DNA of 64,000 bases from contig JAAALK010000284.1 of the NCBI GenBank assembly GCA_019279435.1, positions 65,404,773 through 65,468,772 of the forward strand, read 5' to 3'. This document shows, piece after piece, positions 1 to 12,100 of this stretch; the stretch's first letter is position 1; the number at the start of each line of letters is the position of its first letter. The position numbers were made by a program, and so were the translations under genes. This stretch comes from Zizania palustris (Eukaryota; Streptophyta; Magnoliopsida; Poales; Poaceae). The notes below the pieces were generated by a model, which saw only the letters and a program-made list of their open reading frames with translations, ran no database searches and was not told the DNA's origin.

Positions 1-35
1 TGTAGCATTCTAAGGTTTAGTTTGTCCTTTTGCAG

Positions 36-136
36 GAATGCTGAAACAATTTCCCAGTGAAAATGTGAGAATGAAGGTGCCATTTTCAATAAAACCATGG
101 GCAAGTTCTGAAGATAATATTGGAAACCTTTTTATG
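36..136 (+). CDS. RLT exon 1 of window (internal exon)
   Basis: A TTTTGCAG acceptor precedes it and GTACTT follows. Two bases finish a codon from the missing upstream exon, then 33 codons end in NIGNLFM. It leads directly into VWKFFITFADVLGL of the next exon, which is the start of the DDT domain. Confidence 0.85.
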
Positions 137-3100
137 GTACTTCCTGATCTGTTTCCTTATCTGATTTTCTACATTTGGCCTTACTCCGTTAAATCCTTTT
201 CCTGCAAAAAAATGGTCAGACCATCAGAAAACCTACAAAACTATATTTATATAAAATTGTACCATGCATAGATCATTCAGGATACATTCATACAGAAAAG
301 TAATAAAGAAAGCCACCTTTTTTGTTTGCTCTGTTACTGCTTAATGCTGCTTTTATCTTCTTTGGAAATAAATCTTAGTGAGTGATCAAATATGGAATGA
401 TGAATGGTGTTTGTCACCTGCATGATAGTTTCTACAAAACATGGCCGAATTGACCCCTAGCCTCGTCGGTGTGGCAGCTTCTGCACCGGCGAGGTAGGGC
501 TCCAACCTAGCCTTCTTTGATCTAATCTCTCTTGACTTTATTCTTTTCTTCTTTGATCTAATCTTTCTTGACTTTATTCTTTTCTTAACTCCCTAATTAC
601 AAACTCTGGACCTCTTAATATAGGGCAGGGGTCCCCTCATTTCTAGAACAACCTGACTCTAACTGCAATTGGATTCTTAATCCTAAACCTAAAACAACTC
701 CTAATCTGCACCCTAGCCCTTGACATCTACACCCCTCATTTTGAGTAGCTTCCTTCGAGTTGTCGGACGACATTAAACCTAACTCCTAACCCTAATACGA
801 ATATGACTCAAGCCTTTTACATCTCAGCTTGAGGTAGACCCCATCCCATCACTCGTAGAGATAGGACAACTCTACACCGTGGCCTTGCCCCGCCTACACC
901 TGACATCTCCCTTGTCGTCGAAAAGCAGCTCGTCCTTGAGCTGGATAGCAAGATATTGCCACTTGAACTCGTCACGGGGGACCCATGATGTGGGCAACAC
1001 ACTTTTATCTGCCTTGGAGAAGTTCCTTGATGACATCCTGATTCGGTGGCGGCGTCATGGCTGAACCATCTAATGCCATCGCTGGTGGGCAGCGAGAGCG
1101 TCAAACTTTGGAAGCTCTAGCTTATGGGCGGTGGCAATGAAGTCATTGCTGGGTTCTTCCTCCTCCCCGTCGCCTGTGCTTTGGCGGCCATGGGCCGGCG
1201 GTCGGCCAGCTGCTCTTGGCGTGCTCTACCCCGTCTCAACGTGGCTGATTGCAGCGTTCAGCGCTTGTTGCTGCCCGTGCTCTGTCACCACCGTTTCCAA
1301 TTCCGCGGCTTTCGCCTAGAGCGGTTGCAGAAGTTGCATCTTCTCCTCGACGGTGTCCAAGCGCTACATGATAGCCTTCAGTAAGTCTTTGACGACTCCC
1401 TGAGCTGGCGTCGGATTGGGAACTCATCGCAGCGGAAGGGGAACAAGAGCGCTTTGATACCAAATTGTCACTTGCATGATAGTTTCTGGAACACATGGCC
1501 GAATTGGCCCCTATCCTTGTCGGCTGGTAGTCTCCACGCCGATGAGGTAGAGCTCTAACCCGGCCTTCTTTGATCTAATTTTTCTTGACTTTATTCTTTT
1601 CTTAAGTGCAATTGGACTCTTAACCCTAAACCTAAAACAACTCCTAATCGGGTACTGTACCTGGTGGGTACTGTTCATGGCTGGCTGGGCTAGGCCCAAA
1701 ACCCTAGCCCATAACACATTCTATATCACTATGCATGTTTGTTACATATAGTCATATAGTCTACTGTTCTGTTTTCCTGCCAAGTCAATTTTTTTGGCTG
1801 GTGGGGGAATGACTGGCCCCACAGTTTTTTAGAGAAGACCACAAATCCCTAGCCCCTTACATGCGGAGTCACCCCCTATGGATCAGTCCTTAACCCGTGC
1901 TTTGAGACCCTTACCCTATACACGAGGGTTCGCCCTCCATAGGTCGATTCTTAACACGTTTTCGAGGGGTCAACGAGTGACATTTTTTTAAAAAAGCCTG
2001 AAATTCGCTCCCATGGAGTTGAACCTAGGACCTAAATGTGCTACTTCGGCGTCATAACTACTATGCTAAGAGCCCTTTTGCTTCCTGCCAAGTCATGAAC
2101 TTTCACATTCCAGATTTGCTTCTCTTCAAAGTGCATTGACGTTAGAGTTATTAATAATTTTGTAATGGGCATTGCTGTTTTATGATCCAGGTGTGGAAGT
2201 TCTTTATTACCTTTGCTGATGTTCTTGGGCTTCCATCATTCACACTTGATGAGTTCGTGCAATCTCTTCATGATTATGTAAGTTAACTGCCCATACCGTC
2301 TCTTCATGATTATGCAAGTTAACTGCCCATACCATCATGTTAAATGTGAATCTTGGTATGGTTTACTTTAATTATACTGAGAACAGTTTGATGCAAACAC
2401 AAATGCATGATTTGATGACATGGCTTTGATTTTATGTTTCTCTGGGTAATTTTGAATAAGAACCGTGCCATGAATGCTGTATGCTATAGCCTATAGTCAT
2501 TTCCAACCTTGGTTTGGTTTATTCTAATTATACTGAGAACAGTTTGATGCAAACAAGAATGCATGATTTGATGACATATTTTTGATTCTATGTTTTCTGC
2601 TGGTAACTTTGAATAAGAACCACGACATGAATGCTGATATGCTATAGCCTATAGTCATTTCCCGCACTCTGCTTTGACACCTGTACATGATATTCTGTGT
2701 CTGATCTTGTATATTGACCTCATCCAAACTGAAATATGCTGAGCAATGCCATAACTAGCATTTGACTCTTGGTACATGACAGTCTGCATTTGACTTTTGA
2801 TACATGATCTGATGATAATCTGTTGCTTTCTCACATTCAAAGCTGTGTGTTATAATTGATTCTATATGCTGATTGATGTTCATTTTATAGGATTCAAGGT
2901 TGTTGGGAGAATTGCATGTTGCCCTTCTTAAATCCATAATAAAAGATATTGAGGATGTTGCAAGAACTCCTTCAGTTGCTTCAGGGATGGCTGCTAATCC
3001 TGGAGGTGGTCATCCACATATTGTTGAAGGGGTATGCACACAGATCTCTTGGCTGAAACTTACATTTCTTCCGTTCAAAACCAGTAAATTCTATGCAATT

Positions 3101-6100
3101 TGAATTTTTAAAACATTCCCGTTCTCTTATCGCTAGGCATATGATTGGGGCTTCAACATATTTGCATGGCAGCGTCACTTGAATTTTCTTACATGGCCTG
3201 AAATATTGCGCCAATTTGGTTTATCTGCCGGTTTTGGACCTCTTTTAAAGAAAAGGAATGCTGAAAATGTGAACAACCATGATGATAATGAGGTATTTGT
3301 CCATTGAAACTTTGCAATGCATCTTCTTTTGCTTCTTCTTCAAAGCAAGTTGGGGTAGGCTAGAGTCGAAACTTCATTTGAGTGGCTAGGTTTTTTGTTG
3401 GCTCGTCAAATCTATCACAATCTTTTAGGCCTCCTTTGGGAGCAAGGGAGGAAAAACCCCGGGAAAAAAATCCCTATAGGTGTCATGTGGGGACTGCGCA
3501 ATATAGCCGGTGTAGACCCAAGCCCAAGGAGGCCCAGGCCCAGGTCGCACAGGCCTGTGCGGCAGAAAAGGCAGGATAGGTTTTTAATAATTGTAATTAG
3601 GAAGTCTAGTCCAGATTAGGGAGTTCAGTCTAGATTACGAAGTCTAGTAGTCTAGATTAGGGAGTCTAAAGTAATAAAGAATCCTAATAGAATAAGATAA
3701 TAAAGAGTCCTAGGAGGATTAGGGGTTTGGCCCTATATAAAGGGTTGTAATCAGATCTATTAAGGGCAGAGAAGTTAATGAAATTCTAAGTTAATAGAAG
3801 AATTCCAGTTTCCCCTCTAATCTATTTCCCAATCCCGTGCTTTCGTCCTCCTTCCCAAGTCAGCGCCCTACCCTGCGCTGTTTTCCCCTCTTACTGTCGT
3901 GTTGCAGCCACCCTAGCAGTGGTCACACACGTGGCACGGTTACAATCTGTGGCCAAGACCTAGTCGTGACAATTTGGTATCAAAGCAACATCCCGCGTCT
4001 ATGGACATGTCATCCGGGAGCCATAGTTGTTACGGCGGCGCGGCGAGGTGTCGGACTACCTTCACACCTTTTAGGCGAGTATGGCCTGCAGCGAGGCGAC
4101 ACCATACTCACTTCACACTTCACAGAAATGGCACATCATTCATCATCACTTAATTCTACTCAGGTCAATAATACAGTAATACTACAGTCTATATAGCAAC
4201 TAGCAAGATTAATATTTGTAAGTCACTAATACTTAGTGTTAGAACTAATTGGTTCACTAGAGATTAGAGGTTAATTAGAAAATTAACTGAATTAATCAGT
4301 TAACTAAATAATTAAATAACATATTACCCACAGCTGCCATAGCTACATAGGCATGGCATATGCTTTTGTGCTGCTGTCACAGTCATGGCGCAACTTTTTG
4401 CCATGCCCTTTTCACTTTGTCTCTTCTCTCTCATGACATCTCCTTTTTCCACAGCTATATCTCTCTCACAGGCATGGGCACACTTTTCCTCTTCTCCTTT
4501 TTCCACGCCTCCTGCCTCCTCTCTATGCATCATCTTCTCCCTGTCTCTTCCCTTTCCCCCATTCTCTCGAAACGACTCTGGCAGCACGAAGCCAACACAA
4601 ATCATGTGGTGGCGTAGTCTCGACATGGTGACAACGCGGTTGCAACGCAGAGGCAGCACAGATCCAGCGACAATGGTAGCACGGATCCGGTGGTGGGGGT
4701 GCGGAACCAGGCGATCGGGATGCAGAAAATAGGCTTGAGAACTCTATCGCCGCTGCCATCTGTCGTCCATGCGAAGAAATATGGCGCCCGCTTGACGCCA
4801 AAGACGATTAGGCAGACACCATACTCGTCGAGGCGGACACCACACCCACTTGTGGCGAGTCGTCGGCCGTGGTGTCTGCCGCCGACCGCTCGGACGCCTA
4901 ATTGTCGATTAGGCGACGCCTTAACAACTATGCCGACAGCGATGGAGATGCCCTTGCTACCAACACCGCCCAGTTATCAGTTTTACTGTAGAAAATAGAT
5001 GCAATAGGGACTAGGCAGCAAACACATGAGATCAAGGTGGACTGGTTGGAGGCAGAGAGGGCTGGGGCCTGCAATGGAAACATTGACAAGGGAATTCTTG
5101 GGCATCCCATCCCCTCAGGTGATAATTCACAAGATCATGGCCAAGTTCCATGCTACCACAAGTGGGATTTCCCGACCTATGATGGGAAGGAAGACCCCTT
5201 TACATGGCTCAATCATTGTGAGCAATTTTTTCACGGTCAGCGGACCTTAGAAGAAGAGAAGGCGTGGCTCATAGCGTTCCATCTTACAGGGGTAGCCCAA
5301 CAATGGTACACTCGTATCGAGCGTGAGTGCGGTTCCTCTCCATGGAAGTGTTTTACGAAGATGGTGGAATTACGTTTCGGACCTCCACTTCGGCATAACA
5401 AACTTGGTGAGTTGGTAGCACTACGCAAGATTGGGTCTGTCGCTGACTACCAAGAACGCTTCCTTGCCCTTCTTAGCTGAGCAAGAACGCTTACGGAGGT
5501 TCAGCAGATTGAACTGTTTACGTAAGGATTACAGGTTACCATGCAGATTGATGTCGAACGCCAAGTACTCGCTTCATTGTAGACGGCGATGAGCCTTGCC
5601 TGTGTGTTTGAGTTGCGCACACCTTTAGAAGAGGTGGCTAGAACAGAGGCAAAACCAAATTAGCCTCGAGCACATGTCACTCGGCCAGCCATGCCACAAC
5701 CTTCGACCAATATGACACTAGCAGTAGGGGCGGCAAATGCCCATATAGCCCCTACTTCTAGAACAGGACGTTTTCAACGTCGTACTCTGTCACCAGATGA
5801 GATGCAAACATGACGAGAGGCGGGATTGTGCTACAACTGTGATGAAAAATTCAGTTCAACTCATAGATGCAAACGACTGTTTTAGTTGTGTTCCTCGTCC
5901 ATGGGTGACGATTAAACTGATGATTTTGATAACACAGATGACCCGGTAATTTCTCTCTATGCCGTTGCCGGCATACGACCACGAGACTTTGAGACTATGC
6001 AGCTGGCAATACGTATCGAAGGTGTGGACCTTGTTGTGCTTATTGACACAGGATCCACACATAATTTCCTTTTAGAGAAGGCTGCTACCACTACGGGGCT

Positions 6101-9100
6101 CCCTCTTAAACCCTGTTTTGGTACCGAGTTCGTGTGGCCAATGGAGATAGCTTCACATGTAGTGGACTCACAAATAATGTTGTAGTGCAGATCAATGGCA
6201 AGGTCTTCCCCACTGATTGCTTTGTCATGGCACTCAACACCTTTGACGTGGTCTTGGGCGTCCAGTGGCTATGCACCCTAGGACCAATCCTATGGGACTT
6301 CACCAACAAGCGCATCTATTTTCATCACAATGGTGCGTCATTCATCTGGAGCAGCATGGATGCAAAGGTCATAGAAGAACCACGAATTCACGCCTGCTTC
6401 GGTCCCGAAGTTCTTGTCGGCCTATTGGAGGAATTCAATGACCTTTTTGCCGAACCACACGGCCTTCCTCTGCCTCGCCTCCATGACCATCACATTCACC
6501 TCTTGCCCGGTACAACTCCTGTATCAGTCCGCCCATATCGCTATGCTCAACACCAAAAGGATGAGCTAGAGAAACAGTGTGTAGACATGCTTGAGCAAGG
6601 CATTATCAGACACAGTTCATCACCGTTTCCGTGTCAGTACTCGTCAATAAGCATGATGGCACATGGCGGTTTTGCGTTGACTACTGAGCTCTTAATGACA
6701 AGACGGTGAAGGACGAGCTGTTTGTCGAGGGGTGAGAGATGTTATGGTGGGGCAAGTTTACTCCCGGCGCAAAAAGGGGGCGGCTGACCAGGTGGCCGAC
6801 GCACCCCCTCCCGCCAGGGAGTTAGTTGGATTAGTTGGAGATTGAATTTTGGTTAGATTGATCTGCTGGAGATTTGTTTTGGATAAGATTAGATTGGTTT
6901 TGGTTAGTTAAGATTAGATTGGTTTTGGTTAGTTAAGATTAGATTGGTTTTGGTTAAAGATTAGATTGGTTTGTAAGGCTATATAAGCTGGTCAGTACTA
7001 TCAATAAAATTAGATGGAGATTTGTAGTCTCTACAGCCCTCTAAATCGAGTCGTCGGCACGGCGACTCGCCACCCTCGCCGTCGGGATTTCTCCCGGTCT
7101 CCCACCTCCCATGAGTACTACTTGCGCCAAACAGCAGGCCCTAACACCTTGATAGAGACTATGTACTGTAGCCAACTTGCGGGCTTTGTGGATCTCGTTC
7201 ACCTCGAGCTGGTTTGTCGGTTCAACAAGTCTTTGTATGGTTTGAAGTAGGCTCCTTGGGCTTGGTACTGCCGCTTTGCCGCCTTCCTGGTGACTTTGGG
7301 GTTCAGCGAGGCCGAGTTTGACACTTCTCTATTTGTCCGCCGCGGTGGTGACACCGCCTACCTGCTGCTCTATGTGGATGACATCGTCCTCACCGTTTCC
7401 AGCTAGTCTCTTCTTCAGCAGGTTGTCACCTCTTTGCAGCGGGAGTTTGCTATGAAGGATCTTGGTGTGCTCCATCACTTCTTGGGTGTGACCGTGGAGC
7501 CCTGCGCTGATGGTCTAGTAGGGATAACTGATTACAAGCCCTGTTCCACCCTAGTTGATACTTAGGCCAAGATCTCCGGTGTTCCACCCTAGTTGATACT
7601 TAGGCCAAGATCTCCGGTACCGAGGCTGCACCAGATGATGATCCTAATTCCTATCATAGCCTCGCTGGCCCCTTCAATATCTCACCTTCACTCGGTTAGA
7701 TATCTCATATGTAGTTCAGCAGGTGTGCCTTCACATAAAAGTCTAGTTTAAAGTAAAAAATAAGATCTGCTTTATGTATCCTTAAATCGTATAAATGGGG
7801 ATTCTGATGTCTCATAGAAATTGTTTGTTATGCCAGAATCAGAAGAAACTAATTATGTATGGAGAAACAAAATATCTCTCATTTCCGACGCGAATAGTTT
7901 TTTTTCTTCTGAATTTCGAAATAAAGGTTCTTATCTTGTGGGGAATGATCATAGTTGTTACGGCGACGCGGCGAAGCGCGGCGACCTAACACCTTCACAA
8001 CTTTACAACGCTTATGGCGCGCGGCGTGGCGTCGCCATAGACACTTCGATGTAGCGAACAATATAGAAAAATAGCTTATAAGATTTACAAAAATATATCA
8101 ATATATAAGTACTAAAATACTAAATTGCAAATAACAATAGTAATATAGTATGATAAATATAGCAATACAATATCATGTTACAATATTGTCCCTTTAGATA
8201 CATTATAATATAAAAAATAATTAAAATTGCAAAAATATATTTAAAATCATTTCTAATAATATAATATATTTAAGTTTAGTAAATAATCTATTTATATATA
8301 TTTGACCAAACAACCCATTTAAAGCCCACTTTTCAACCCTAACTTCTCCCACTCTCCCCTCTCTTCCTCTCCAGCCGCCACACTTCTTCCTCTCCTCTTC
8401 TCTCCCCCATTCTCCTCTTCTCTCCCCCATCTTCTGCACTGATGCAGTGGCCGCCGCCGGAGGACCCTGCTGCCTGTTGTTCGCCAGATCTACCCCCACC
8501 ACCCACACTTCGCCGGATCTAGCCCCTGCAGCGCCCTCGCCGCGCCCACGCCACGTTCTCGCATCGCCCTCGCCTCACCAGCGCACCCTCGCCACGCTAT
8601 CGCCACGCCCTCGCCGCGCTTGCCTGCTGTTCGCCAGATCTGCCCCCGCCACCCACACTTCGCCGGATCTAGCCCCTGCAGCGCCCTCGCCGCGCCCACG
8701 CCACGTTCTCGCCGCGCCCTTGCCGCACCGGCGCACCCTCGCCACGCCATCGCCACGCCCTCGCTGCGCCGTACCCTCAATGCACACAGCGGCAGTGGCT
8801 TCGTATGGCGGGCGCCACGGCCGTGGCGGGCGCCACACAACGCCACAGTGGCGCCACGCGCCTGTGGCGCCCGCCACAGACCACCGGACGATATGGCGGT
8901 CCGTGACGAATTGCAAAATTCCGCCACGGCGATATGGCGACGGTATGGCGACGATATGGCGACGCCATAACAACTATGGGAATGATGCACAAATTTTTGG
9001 AACCTGCACCTTACCGCTATGAAGTGGATTCTCCTCTATCTACGTGGCTCCCTTGACTACGGGCTCCATCTTCGGCGTTCTCCCTTGACCTTTGTGAATC

Positions 9101-12100
9101 AGGAGTTCTGGACTACCAAAATTATTTGAGATTAGAGAAATGCTTAATGCTCCTTAAGTAGCTTCTCTGACCCCTGAAGCTAGGTTGCATACATGAATTC
9201 AGAACTTGAAGTATAACTCTTACTACTGTTTGACTGTTTCATTGACCCAAATTTTCCAATGAATGATGGCAAAGCGCCAGTCAAGTAATTATAAGCCAGG
9301 TTCCTGAAATAACATCAGAGACAACAAAATAATTAGCAAACAAAAAAATGTTGCATACCTGACCACTCTTTGCTGATTTTTGCCAGGAAATAATCAGTTG
9401 AGCAATCAAAATATTGGGTTGAATTTATATATTCTAAAAAACATTGATCTAAAGCTAAGCCTTTATTGTGAAGATAAATCAATTTTTGGGGATGGGACAC
9501 AAAAGAAGATTAAAAATCCTTCCCACTATCAAACCATTATAGCGTGTTACAGTGATGTTTTCAGACATAGAAAGCAAATCAGAAATGACACTGAGCTCTA
9601 TCCTTCAAATCCCTTATCCTAAATGAAAACCTTTCAAATGGAGGAGAAAAGGCAAACCACAGCGGCCAGCCAAATATGTCCCTGTACGCTGCCCGTGCCG
9701 TTGCTGCCCCATTCACACAAACACACACCCCCACAACGCCAGCCGGTGCTGGAGCCATCTTCCGGTGCTGCTGGTGGTGCCTTCGCTCCCTCCGTGGCGC
9801 ATCCATGGTCACCGCCACTATGGCAGCCTCCACAGTGCCAAGATTCTAGTGCCCCTCACCCTTCCCCTCTCTCCCACCCTCGGAACGGAGAAGCGTAGCC
9901 CTGGCAGAGGTTTGGGTTTGGTTTTGCGGGGAAGGAGAGGAGGTGGTGTTGTGGTTGCCGAGGTGTGGGGGTGGGCCGGTGGGGGGAGAAGTGGGAGGCA
10001 GCTGAAGAGGAGTTGTCTTTCTGATGGTTTCTCACGAGAGGAGATCGGGGGCGTGAGATCCCTCGGCGGTGGCTTATCCAGACGGTTGCTTTGCCTATAC
10101 CCTAACCCTAACTGATGACCGATGGGGGAGGCGAGAAGAGGAGGCATGTGGGAGATGGGGAGATTTGCCCGACCCCCAGTGGTGTGGATCATTTCCTTGG
10201 GGAATCAGCACGGATTAGGCTGGGAATTCCTCACGTGATGGGCTTCCAAGTGGATAGAAAATTTAGCCCAGAAATTTTTCTTACGTGTGCTAGCTTCCCA
10301 AGGAATGGGCTGGGATTCTGAGGGGTTCCCAGGCTGCCAAAGGGGCCCTTAGGGGAAAGGGGCCTCGCCCCCTCCTTTATCAGGGCTTGGAACCTGCTAC
10401 GTTGAGACAATATAGACAGAGTTAAACTTTCCAGTGCTTATGCATTTAAATCAGTTTTGGCTTGACATTTGTATCATAGTCTTGTGCTGTGATCTATATT
10501 AAAGTGAAATAGTGAATAATTTTGTTGAAGATTGTATCTCTCATGACTTTATAACTTATGATGTCTTGTATCCGATATATGTAGTTTGTGGCTCCTGAGC
10601 AATTTTAGATTCGGAATAAACACCTAAGTACCTAACTGTTTATTGTCAGTGAGAGTTGAGTAGAATCTGATGTACTTGAAACTTCTTTAATACAAAAGTT
10701 CCAATCTCGAGGTACAGTGGTATTTATGTTTTTGATGACGAATAAAACAAGAAGAAAGCTAATCAATATCATGATTCTATGACCCTATTATACTATTTCA
10801 ATCCTGGTCCTTCGTGGATATTAGTTAGGAACTATAATATTAAATAACACCACAATCCTAAATATCTGGAATCACAGTTCTTGAGGATGATGCATGTCCT
10901 ATGATATAATGCTAGGATCAAGGTCCTACCAATGTGAAAAGTGAAAACGATCCTATCTGAAATCCTAATTGTGATCCTTGAATAGAAGTATACTTGGGGA
11001 TAGAGTTTTGTAATATGCATATTTTGCACTCTGTATTCTTTCCTTATGAGAATTGAGAAGAAAGAACAATATTCACAGCTCTTCAAGAGCACTGAACAAT
11101 TCAATGCCAAATTTGTTGACAGGGTCGTAATGGTGAGGATGTTATTTCCATACTGAGAAGTGGCTCAGCAGCTGTAAATGCTGCTGCTAAAATGAAAGAA
11201 AGAGGCTACACTAATCGTTGCAGGTCTCGACACCGTCTGACACCTGGAACTGTGAAGTTTGCTGCTTTCCATGTGTTGTCACTTGAAGGAAGCAAAGGTC
11301 TCACAATACTGGAAGTTGCAGAAAAAATTCAGGTATATCTATGTTCAAAATAAGTGCTTAACTGTGACCTTCTGTTGCAACCTTATTGATTTGCTTATTG
11401 ATCTCTTCAGAAATCTGGACTGAGAGACCTTACAACAAGCAAGACACCTGAGGCATCTATATCTGCTGCACTGTCAAGGGATTCAAAGCTTTTTGAAAGA
11501 ACTGCACCTTCAACATACTGTGTTAAAACTCCATACAGAAAAGATCCTGCTGATGCAGTGGTTGTGTTGGCAGCAGCGCGTGAAAAAATAAGGGTGTTTC
11601 AGAATACTATTTCTGAGTGTGGAGAAGTGGAGAAGGATGGGGATGACGCTGAGAGGGATGAGGATTCTGACTGTGATGATGCTGATGATGATCCTGATGG
11701 TGTTGAAGTAAATATTGAGGAAAAAGACGCCAAGACTCCCCTGGTTAGAGCACAAGATGGTGGTGTGCTGAGTGCTGTCAGTGACATAAACAAGGAAACA
11801 AATAATGTAGTTAGTGCACTAACGCCACCACTTATTCACACTAAATCTCATGAAAGTGGTTCATTGCGCCTCTTGAACAAGTCCAATGCAGTCCGTACTA
11901 CTAGTGATCCACCAGTTGAAGTCTCATCAGATTATCATGAAGTAGCTGCTGAAAGTGTTCAAGACACAGAGATTGATGAAAGTAACCAGGGGGAATCCTG
12001 GGTACAAGGGCTAGCTGAAGGTGACTACTGTGATCTCAGTGTTGAGGAACGCCTCAATGCGTTGGTTGCACTGATTGGTGTTGCCACTGAGGGAAATTCT

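Larger units (their letters stand above)
137..2190 (+). other. RLT intron 1 with two antisense mobile-element insertions
   Basis: GT-AG intron of 2,054 bases. It contains a short gypsy-derived element (412-1716) and a SINE (1788-2081), both antisense to the gene. The rest is AT-rich sequence in which I see no other feature. Confidence 0.85.
3428..10348. mobile_element. Possible PIF/Harbinger-type composite element enclosing intron 4 insertions
   Basis: The ends form an imperfect inverted repeat: GGCCTCCTTTGGGAGC at the left, and on the opposite strand GGGCCCCTTTGGCAGC at the right. Each is directly next to TTA (3425-3427 and 10349-10351), the target used by Harbinger/Tourist elements. No transposase is seen. 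The match may be two unrelated MITE ends, so this is a weak call. Confidence 0.3.
3293..11122 (+). other. RLT intron 4, 7.8 kb, built mostly of transposon sequence
   Basis: A GT-AG intron whose host-like sequence is limited to about 3293-3427 and 10352-11122. Between lie sense-strand gypsy and copia pieces, two hAT-like elements, an organelle-like filler and an LRR-kinase fragment. Their coherent order suggests successive insertions, not assembly error. Confidence 0.85.

Noticed and set aside
1990..2081. tRNA gene on the minus strand
   Set aside because: Box A and box B are present but the rest does not fold as a tRNA and the unit is a SINE with TSD.
4324..4998. ORFs of 85-115 codons on both strands
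   Set aside because: All within hAT-like element 1; Ser/Leu/His-rich readings without motifs.
8447..9022. Long Pro/Arg/His-rich ORFs on both strands (up to 191 codons)
   Set aside because: They lie in the GC-rich repeat cargo of a hAT-like element; frames are open on both strands because of composition, with no domain.
9579..10192. Several 84-124 codon ORFs
   Set aside because: GC-rich low-complexity sequence, overlapping frames on both strands, no recognisable family.
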